DNA from: Bothriochloa decipiens
Lineage: Eukaryota > Streptophyta > Magnoliopsida > Poales > Poaceae
DNA: 64,000 nucleotides
Reading direction: 5' to 3'
Assembly: GCA_023333625.1 (NCBI GenBank)
Contig: CM041644.1
Span: forward strand, 26,260,834 to 26,324,833
The notes under the pieces were generated by a model. It saw only the letters and a list, made by a program, of their open reading frames with translations, was not told the DNA's origin and did no database searches. This document shows positions 55,956 to 64,000 of the stretch, in pieces (within the stretch, counting starts at the first letter, position 1; every line of letters begins with the position of its first letter). The translations under genes and the position numbers were made by a program.

Positions 55956-57394
55956 TTGTCGAGCCATGAGATCACCCACGCGTCCATGCTATGGTACCTC
56001 CACTTGCTCCCTCATGCGAAAGGGCATAACCACGCGCTAAGAAGACTTAGTAAAAGCACACGATGTCAAAAAATCAATGTCTAATGTTCCTATATGCTTT
56101 GATGTGAGTTCTTACATAGTTGACAAGGCCACGAGGGAACCCTGAGGCCGAGGGGCTATCGAGCCACGAGATCACCTACGCCTCCGGGCTACGGTACCTC
56201 CACTCACACCCCACACCAAAGGATGCAACCGTGCTCCAAGATGACTACGTAAAAACTCAATTCGAGCAGAAAAGGAATGATAAACTCGAACTCGAAAGCA
56301 TTCAAAATGCATACAAACATCATGGTTTAAGGCCCTCAAGGCCACATTGACACAAGTCAAAATCTAACCTAATACACAAGCCTTCTTGCCTAGTTTGGCT
56401 CACAGGCCAGCTTCTTCATCATCAGTGATGGAAGGGAGGACCTCGAGCTCGAACAGCTTCACCAGTCGACCACTGGGCTCCTCAGCAGCCTTGATCAAGA
56501 CCATGTGCCTCTCCTCATTATCGGCATTAGTCCTACAAGGTTCACAGACAAAGCCATGGGAGACCACCCCCATGTCGTAAGTGAAGCTTGAGCAGACGAC
56601 CGCCATCGCCCGCTTCACACCGACATGGAGTGCGTTCCGAACTTGCCCCCTCGCGACCCGACTGAGCTCATACAACCGGTTGGTGAGGGAGGTCCCACGC
56701 ACGTCATCCTCGACCTCCACCTCGGCATCAACATCGAAGTCGTTGTAGGCCGAGGTCCTCCTTTGGTGGCACAATCCACTCTGGCTGATCAGCCAAGACG
56801 ACGGGGCGAAGAAGCCCATCATCCACCAACTCCTCGAGCTCCCGCTCCATCACGACTGACAGAATCCAATCCTCCGGAGGGAGAAGTTCTAGCGCCATAG
56901 CGACAGCACAGGTTAGCTTAGCATATGGACAACAAGGAAGATTCCCAATCTCTCCCCTCTTCTCTCTTGCGCTAATGAACAGGGCTAGTCTTCTCTCTGG
57001 CGGCAGTGGCGATGAAAGCAGGAAGGCAAGATGGGGGATGGATGAAACCCCACCTCCTAGATTTATAGGTAGGTCAAAGGGCAACGGGCAGATCCGGTGC
57101 AAAGGGCAGGTAAATCCCCACATTTGATGCCTAAACCTAACCGCTCCCTTGATTTTCGAATACAGGGACACGCGTTGAATACTCGGCCTCTAGCTGTTGT
57201 CCCCGCCCCCACGACTGTGCCGCTATGACTCCTACCTCAAAAGGCACGGCCAGCAAACGAGAGGAGTTATTCATGAATGATTCCTTCCACGGTAAGAAAC
57301 GCGGGCCCTAGCCCCACAAAAATCTTGAGGGAGTGAAGGCTGGCCCTCGATTAGGGTTCGACAGCTGCCCTAGAGTATTCGAGTCAGGGATGAC
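55956..57394 (+). mobile_element. Tat-type element fragment (3' region with antisense ORF)
   Basis: Bases 57165-57390 match 12925-13130 of Tat-B. Upstream lies an antisense ORF of the kind found between pol and the 3' LTR in grass Tat elements. Two diverged copies of a ~130-bp segment lie at about 55960-56090 and 56157-56285 ('gagcca.gagatcacc.acgc', 'ggtacctccact'). The left end abuts the copia LTR and the right end is cut by the Athila-type LTR at 57395. No LTR or gag is included. Confidence 0.75.
56400..56898 (-). pseudogene. Antisense ORF, 'putative gypsy type transposon' (Transposase_28-like) protein, fused ends
   Basis: From ATG 56898 the minus strand reads MALELLPPEDWILSVVMERE and GLLRPVVLADQPEWIVPP, the conserved N-terminus of a protein family annotated as PF04195 in grasses and carried antisense by Tat elements. 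At about 56760-56750 it jumps (by frame) to VEVEDDVRGTSLTNRLYELS, RVARGQVRNALHVGVKRAMAVV and a C-terminus ending TDDEEAGL (stop before 56400). The usual protein is several hundred residues, so the middle is deleted. Confidence 0.78.
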
Positions 57395-58654
57395 TGTTGG
57401 CAGTCCTTATGGATCATTCTTAACTGCCAACTTATGCCTAAAAGGAGAGAAACTATTTAACACATAGACATATGCTATTAATAGAGTTCCACTTGTACCC
57501 CTAGTGTTTATGTTTTTATAGGATTTATGGTGAAACAAGTGGAAGTGCACAACACCAATTGGAAAGCGTAAAGGCGAAAAGCGAATTCAGGAAATACGCA
57601 ACAAAAGTTAACAAAGGAGCCCACCTTTGGTGCATACCTGGGCCTGATCGTAACCACTGGGGAGGTCCAGGCCCGGAGGTGAACCGACCATGCAAAGGCA
57701 GTGGCCATTTGGCCCCACCAGGGGGAGGCCGACCCCTGGTGACCCCTTCTAGGCCCAGTCTTTTGCGGCGGTTCATAGGACGGTTTTCCCACGATGGTCC
57801 CACCTATGATCAACACAGATGGAAAGTGGAAACCACCCTTTGGAGGTCGGTTTGGGTCTTTCCATGTGGGGATAGCCCTTTTGCATAGAGCCCCCTCCTC
57901 TCAAGCTATAAAAGGAGGCCTCCTCTCTTCACAATGGAGGAATACACCAACACAAAGAGGTCACTATGTAGAAAGAGCTGGAGAAAGAGCAAAGTCGAAG
58001 CAGTTCTACCTCCGGGTGGATGAAGTGCCGGGCTTGTCGGCTCTCGCTCCAACTTGTACCTCTACAATCGTCTTACTACTTGAAGTAAGAAGTTCATGTT
58101 CAACTTTGGTTTGATTCATTAAACATGTCTCTTTCATAAAGCTACTTGTTTGTGGGATCGTCGTTCATCCTTTGGATGGATGCTCTAGTAAGAGGACTCC
58201 TGATAAAGACGGATGTTCTTGATCACCGCTAGAGTAGTAGTCACCTTCATAGATGTGGTGTTTAGGTTGGGGTCTACCTTTGTATGTTGCGCGTGCCCAC
58301 GGGCAGAGGGGTAGGTGGCAGGTGGTGATAGCCTTGTCCACTCGCACCAGCATTCCCCCACATTCGGTCATGGAATAGCGCTGATGCTAATATCGCTTGG
58401 CAGACCAAGTGCGTCAGTGGGCCTGAAGCAAGCAAGTAGTGGGAAAGTTACCATCGCTTATATGCGTTTGATCTTTGAAGAACCTCTCTACCCAAGCTTC
58501 TCTTCATCTTATCATTCTAGGAGAACTAGTTTAGAGATCTCTTATACTTCTGTTCCCTATGAAATTATGATACCCTGAATACTTTCAGGTGAAGGCTACA
58601 ACGGTACTTCCGTGCGCTTGCGGACTTTTCTGCTAACGCTAAGAAGCGCCAACA
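57395..58654 (+). repeat. Athila-type LTR (1260 bp) of 'Athila-C'
   Basis: Begins TGTTGGCAGTCC and ends GCGCCAACA, directly followed by the PBS. It is related to, but clearly diverged from, the LTR at 29547 (shared start, 'gcagaggggtaggtgg.aggtggtgatagcc', 'cgatacc.tgaatac'). A TATA box is at 57906. It cuts the Tat fragment on its left. Confidence 0.88.
57906..57914 (+). promoter_or_regulatory. TATA box of the Athila-C LTR
   Basis: CTATAAAAG preceded by 'ctctcaag' and followed by 'gaggcctcc'. It has the same placement as in the sister LTRs (15752, 29991). Confidence 0.65.
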
Positions 58655-58661
58655 AGCTTTC

Positions 58662-58679
58662 TGGTGCCGTTGCTAGGGA
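58662..58679 (+). other. Primer-binding site of Athila-C (tRNA-Asp type)
   Basis: TGGTGCCGTTGCTAGGGA, two changes from the Athila consensus TGGCGCCGTTGCCGGGGA, 7 bases after the LTR end. Confidence 0.85.
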
Positions 58680-61297
58680 ATGGTTGTTGTATTTGTCTCC
58701 GAACCTAGTTCATCTGTGTGTCCTTGTGTTTTATCCAAAAAGAAAAAACATTTTTTTTCTACGGTCATGACCCTTCTTCATGAAGCCTACCTTTCAAAAA
58801 AAATGGGCATTATTATTTTAAAATTGCATGTTTAAACTTTTTCACATGCACAAAAATATTTTTATCTACTCTCTTATCATCTTCTCTTATTTTTGAAAGT
58901 ATTTTTTTAAAAAACGAAGAGTCTTTATTATTCTAGTTCTCTCTTTCTACAATAATGCCCTTTCAAAATTTAAAAAAAATAAAATATTTCTCCTATGGAC
59001 GAGTTCTTGTAGCCACCATCAAAGCCAACCATAGCTTCTGGCTTCAAAACTTCTCCCTAGTTTTGGCGGTCAAGCTTATGACCATAAAGAAAGCACAACC
59101 GGGAGATACCTGGATTATTCAATAAAAGCAAGAACATGTTTTCAAGTTGGTATGCACCTTCGGGTATTCTTGATCGCTAACCATTTCAGGAAGAGATTGA
59201 GAAGAACAAAGGACATACAAAGCTTGAGAACATGGGAGTGACATCAAAGACACACCTTGATGATCTTGGGTGGTGAATAAACTCAAGAGGAGATCCTGAC
59301 CTTGCACACTTGACTTTCAACAAAATCCAAGTGTGGGGGAGGACGGTGGGAGTCTCACCACAGGATCACCTTGGTTCAAAGGAAAAAGTGATGTTGACTC
59401 TATCTTGCTAAAAAAAAGAGAAGAGATTGTTAAAAAATAAATAAATAAAAATAGTTTCAAAAAATATATATTGGAGGAGAGAAAAAGGAGCACGCTGGCC
59501 TCACATGTTTGTAAAGATGTGCTAGCTAACTTCGCCTAGCATTGCTCCCACAAGCAAGAAGGGCTCACCTCTATGCCTTTGCAACAACTATCAAAGTCCA
59601 TGGTCCATACGCACTAATCATGTGTGTGTGGCCAAGCTTTGTAGTTTCCCTGGACAGATCCATCATGCAAACAACACATCGTCAAGAGCGATCATCTACA
59701 TCTGTTGTTGGTAAGTACTCCTAGGTATGCAAAGGTAATATTCACCAATTCATTTACTCACTTTCGTCCCCACAGCCTGACCATGCAAATTCATGCTTCC
59801 TTTGTTTATGTTATGTACTCTAGCTTGGGTGTTGTCACATAGGCATATGTGGCACATTCGTGGGTCTTTTAATCTAAGCATGGTGTTTAGGTTAAAAAGA
59901 CCTTCTTTATTCAAATTCTGGCATGGTGTTAGAATATTATTAATGATCTATGAGTTGTTATCATAAACAATAGAGGTAATTTGATATGGAGACAAGCCAA
60001 GGTCTATTTTACTTTGCATCATAAGTCTGACCTTGTTTGAGTTATGTGAGTTGGATGAATAAATAAAAAAGACTTAATAAAATAAATAGATAATAAGTAA
60101 ATAAAAACAATCATAACAAGTTGTAGGCTCTCTGAGGTTCAACCTCGTAGAGCCCTTGCTTGTTCTATGTTCCCTTTGGATTTTGTTTTTTTGTTAAAAT
60201 TAAAAACAGGAACAAGAAAGAGTGTGGGGGAGATCTCTCAAGCACAACTAACACACCCTTCAAGATCTCCCCTAGATGTTGCACAAACATCAAGCAGGCC
60301 ATCATATAGAGGGACAAGACACATGACTTCCATGAACTCCTTCTTCTACATCAATGGTTTGTGCAACACCTCTCTCACTCCCCTGACCAACCATGACTCC
60401 ATGCATATCGTGGATCACACTTCGTTTAAAGATTCTAAAAATAGGGGAGTCATGGTCGTAACATTTTAGATAGAAGCTTGCATGAGGTTGTTCCTCCTAT
60501 GTTTGTTGTGTGTGCAAGACACTAACATGCAGGAGTTAACAATAAATGATTTACTACATGACGACATGCTACTAAAAGTGACGGACTCCAAACCACACCT
60601 TGGTAGTCACCTAAGACAGAAACCGAGCCACCACAGCGACAACTCTGATGTTTCATCCATACATGCTGTTGGTACACACATTCAGGTATGTCAAGGTAAT
60701 GTTGACCAACTCTTTCGCTCATATTTGTCTCCATGTAAATATAATATCATGCTCTTCTTCTATTCATGCAATATGCTTTGAGTTTGGGTGTATTCACATG
60801 CGCGCGCTTTTGGTATATCCATAGGTTTTTTTAATTTAAGCATGGTGCTTAGGTTAAACTAGCCTTCTTTAATCAAAATTGTGACATGTAGTTAAATTTT
60901 GATTAATGAAACTTTGAGTTGTTGTCATAAATAGTGGAAGAAATTCATTTTGGAGATAAAGCAAGGCATGCCTTTCTTTGCATTCTTATCCTAGCCTTGT
61001 TTGAGTTCTTATGGTTCCCTTGTTCAAAAATCTATCTCTGTTGGATGAATCTTATTTATCTTGTGATGACTCAATTTCTATGCTGGTAAGTTTTGGTTCA
61101 GAAGTACTGGTTACACATCTTTTGAATTAAGCATGGTGCTTACTTTGAAGTTCAGATGTGGATCATGCTTCTTTAGGCTTGTTAATTTAAGCATGGTGCT
61201 TAGATTAAGTTGCCTACCTAGACCAAATTTGACATGGTGTCTAGTTTGATCTTGGAACCAAAGCTGCTAGTACAGATTTTGGTTGATCACCCATAAA
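58680..61297 (+). other. Non-coding interior of Athila-C with duplicated segments
   Basis: No gag, protease or pol could be read. PPT-like 'gtgtgggggagga' occurs at about 59331 and 'gtgtgggggagat' at about 60221. About 59690-59960 and 60650-60930 are diverged copies ('ggtatg.caaggtaat.ttgacc', 'tttgggtgt', 'taagcatggtg.ttaggttaaa', 'ccttcttta'). Further copies of 'aagcatggtgctta' lie near 61131 and 61191. It ends at the plastid junction near 61298; no second LTR is in the window. Non-autonomous (LARD-like) or deleted. Confidence 0.65.
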
Positions 61298-61620
61298 CCA
61301 AGTCTGGATCAATACCAGCAAAAACATCTCGGAACAGGGTTCGAGCGCCATGCCAAATGTGTCCGAAAAAGAAGAGCAAAGCAAAGGTAGCATGACCAAA
61401 AGTGAACCAACCCCTTGGACTGCTGCGAAAAACACCATCTGATTTCAAAGTAGCTCGATCTAATTCAAAAATTTCCCCTAATTGAGCACACCGCGCATAT
61501 TTTTTTACAGTAGCTGGATCAGAATAACTTACTCCATTAAGTTCGCCACCATAGAACTCCACCGTTACGCCTACTTGTTCAACACTATATTTGGATTCTG
61601 CTCTTCTAAAAGGAACGTCC
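61298..61620 (-). pseudogene. psbB: psbB (CP47) fragment, about residues 379-485
   Basis: Minus strand reads DVPFRRAESKYSVEQVGVTV from the gap edge, through SSPRGWFTFGHATFALLFFF and GHIWHGARTLFRDVFAGIDP, then DL. This is the lumenal loop and last transmembrane segment of the photosystem II core antenna CP47. Similarity ends after AGIDPDL; the next codons (VYG, stop) are non-plastid, so about 23 C-terminal residues are lost. One visible change, KKYARCAQLG for the usual ARRAQ, fits a CG-to-TG transition. Confidence 0.92.
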
Positions 61621-61720
61621 NNNNNNNNNNNNNNNNNNNNNNNNNNNNNNNNNNNNNNNNNNNNNNNNNNNNNNNNNNNNNNNNNNNNNNNNNNNNNNNN
61701 NNNNNNNNNNNNNNNNNNNN
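61621..61720. other. Assembly gap, exactly 100 N
   Basis: A run of exactly 100 N, the conventional size for a gap of unknown length. It lies between psbB and the last codon of cemA. In a plastome these are separated by roughly ten or more kilobases (petA, psbE-psbJ group, rpl33, rps18, rpl20, rps12, clpP). Confidence 0.95.
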
Positions 61721-62445
<725 letters not shown>

Positions 62446-62786
62446 TCATTCGCCGACTCTATTTCATTTGCTGAATATATATGATATTTCTTTTCTTTGA
62501 AGCAAAAATTCTATAACAAGGTTTGAGACCTTGTGTTTGTATCTATTTATCTTTTTGTATACTAGTGGAATTTCATTGTATTGGGTTCTTTCTTAGATCT
62601 AAATGGAGTGGAATAGAGAAATAAAAAAAAGGCCTTTCATATAAAAATGGAAGAATAGTATGCCATATATCTCACTTGGACAAAACAAATTCGAAGCAAT
62701 TTTCTCTTATCCTCGTTTGTTCCTTCCTTTAGATAAATACTCTAAAATCCCCTTACAATTGCAAAAAATTGCAATAGGTACTGTAC

Positions 62787-63344
62787 TCAAAATACTTCAA
62801 TTGGTACACGCAAGAAATAGGCCAATTCGGCAGCTTTTTGTTCAATTTCTCGTGGAGTAAAAAACTTCTCATCAGTACGAGTCAAGGGAATGACCCCCTG
62901 GCCCCGGATTTCCATATAAAGGATACGACGAGGATAAAGACCCTCTTTAACCTGAATTCTAATTGATTGGATATCCCGCACAAGGAATTGAAGGAAGATG
63001 CGACGTTTTATTCCAGGGAATCCCCAACGAAAAATGCACACTATTCCCTCTTTTCTATCGAATCGGTCATAACCACTGCCTACATTCCATAAAATAGTGC
63101 ACCACAAATAGGAGCTAATGAATAGGCCCGCGATTCCGTAGAAAGACATCACGACCCCCTGTGGAAAAAAAAGAATTTGTTGAGATGGAAGTACAGATAT
63201 CATATTCTTACCAAGATAACTGGAAGCCCCAACCGCTAAGAATCCTAATGAACCTAGAAAAAGAATACAGGCCCAGAAAAAATTACCTCTTTTTCGAGAA
63301 CCTTTTAGAAGTTCTATCCATATGTGTTCTGATCGCCAATTCAT
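62787..63344 (-). CDS. ycf4: ycf4, photosystem I assembly factor (plastid-derived copy)
   Basis: The frame is open from 63374, but the usual grass start is [20 protein letters not shown] at 63344, giving 185 residues. Two transmembrane segments are evident ([19 protein letters not shown] near 22-40; [19 protein letters not shown] near 65-85), then the soluble part ending [10 protein letters not shown]. In plastids Ycf4 is a thylakoid assembly factor for photosystem I. Spacing to cemA (~377 bp) and psaI (~357 bp) is plastome-like. No lesion is visible, so the copy is young or is plastid sequence misplaced in assembly. Confidence 0.95.
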
Positions 63345-63701
63345 ATTAGATATACTAAATCCAGTAGCGGTCAATTGAAATTGAGAGAATAAGCTAAATG
63401 ATTTTTACTTTACTTTTTTTGATTCTGAAATAGCCTTCAGTAGCTAGTACTCCTGTGAAATAATTGGTTAGATACATTGACTTTCTATTCAAAAAAAATT
63501 AGTGGATCCACCTAAAAAAAAAAACTCGCTATAGTCGGCTACGCATATGCATTTATGCTCGTAGCTTATATCTGCATCCAGAGACGTTTTTCATTTGTGT
63601 GTAGAAAGAGTTACATACCCTATCATATTATACTACTTACACAAAAAAATATCTGTATTATGATCCTGGAAATACATTGAGAAAATTGGGCCCCGTCGTT
63701 T

Positions 63702-63812
63702 CTAGACAATCTTATTTTTCTGCACATAAAGAAATAAGGAAGTCATTGCAATTGCCGGAAATACTAAGCCTACTAAAGGTACGAAAATAGAGGGTAGGTT
63801 AAGATCTGTCAT
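63702..63812 (-). CDS. psaI: psaI, photosystem I subunit VIII (plastid-derived copy)
   Basis: ATG at 63812 (complement of cat, 63810-63812) and TAG at 63702-63704 give 36 residues: MTDLNLPSIFVPLVGLVFPA then IAMTSLFLYVQKNKIV. It has one transmembrane helix, as expected for PsaI, which lies next to PsaL in photosystem I. It is too short for standard ORF filters but complete. It precedes ycf4 on the same strand, as in plastomes. Confidence 0.95.
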   Translation of the reverse strand: MTDLNLPSIFVPLVGLVFPAIAMTSLFLYVQKNKIV

Positions 63813-64000
63813 AGAATATGTGTCTCAATTCAAATTTACTATTTCTATCTATTCGAAATATATCTTAAGATTCTTATGATATAATTAAGTATATCTATTA
63901 TAAGGAATATTGACTATTGTATTTTTTAGTTTACAAAATAAAGATTTTTTATAGAATACTTTTTTATTCTTTAAAAAAAATGAATGGAATTGAAAATAAG
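63813..64000. other. Plastid spacer upstream of psaI
   Basis: AT-rich, non-coding, plastome-like spacer (in grasses, between the rbcL/pseudo-rpl23 region and psaI). No gene is readable before the window ends. Confidence 0.7.

Overview
The window looks like repeat-rich nuclear DNA of a grass (Poaceae). I infer this from grass-type plastid genes at the right end (a roughly 230-residue cemA and a 185-residue ycf4), a Stowaway-type MITE with 'ctccgtcc' termini, and stacked Athila, Tat, Tekay and Angela-like LTR retrotransposons. I found no intact nuclear protein-coding gene. Almost everything is transposable-element sequence, mostly broken by stops and frameshifts. The exceptions are a captured ion-channel gene fragment near the left edge and a plastid DNA block at the right edge. 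Layout, left to right: 1-30 is the tip of a Ty1/copia LTR. 31-400 is an Athila-type LTR end plus leader. 433-1927 is a Mutator-like element with long terminal inverted repeats; it carries a broken cyclic-nucleotide-gated channel (CNGC) fragment, i.e. a Pack-MULE. 2795-3190 is a 57-bp coding-type tandem repeat, and 4067-4400 is an LTR-like piece. 5090-7735 is a truncated minus-strand copia element. Its LTR is interrupted at 7735/7736 by a Tat-lineage Gypsy element (Tat-A) that spans 7736-50511 and was itself invaded at least three times. The three insertions into Tat-A each have perfect 5-bp target-site duplications that I could read directly. Tat-B (9535-17304, TSD ACCAC) is a gag-only deletion derivative; its 3' LTR carries a 2.2-kb insert with circularly permuted structure. 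A Tekay-type chromovirus (18859-40444, TSD CTATA, minus strand) has a left LTR invaded by a gag-protease Athila-like element (Athila-A, 18899-30964). Athila-A in turn holds a 5-kb solo LTR (21505-26519, TSD ACCGC) that contains a MITE (22352-22612). Athila-B (41744-50081, TSD ATCAC, minus strand) encodes gag and two successive protease domains but no RT or integrase. If the insertions are removed, Tat-A reads through from protease to RT and from RT to RNase H, which confirms the nesting. The deepest stack is six levels: copia > Tat-A > Tekay > Athila-A > solo LTR > MITE. Right of Tat-A: 50512-55955 is a second copia copy (part of RT, integrase, gag and a full 5' LTR). 55956-57394 is a Tat-type fragment with an antisense ORF of the Transposase_28/'putative gypsy type transposon' family. 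57395-61297 is an Athila-like LTR with PBS and a non-coding interior containing diverged duplicated segments. 61298-64000 is plastid DNA: a psbB 3' fragment, a 100-N gap, then cemA, ycf4 and psaI, all on the minus strand and colinear with a grass plastome. This is best read as a nuclear plastid insertion (NUPT) with an unsized assembly gap. The main second-look items are the Pack-MULE with CNGC, the permuted 2.2-kb insert, the double-protease Athila-B, the Athila-A accessory ORF with its own TATA box, the 19-residue repeat ORF, and the NUPT gap.
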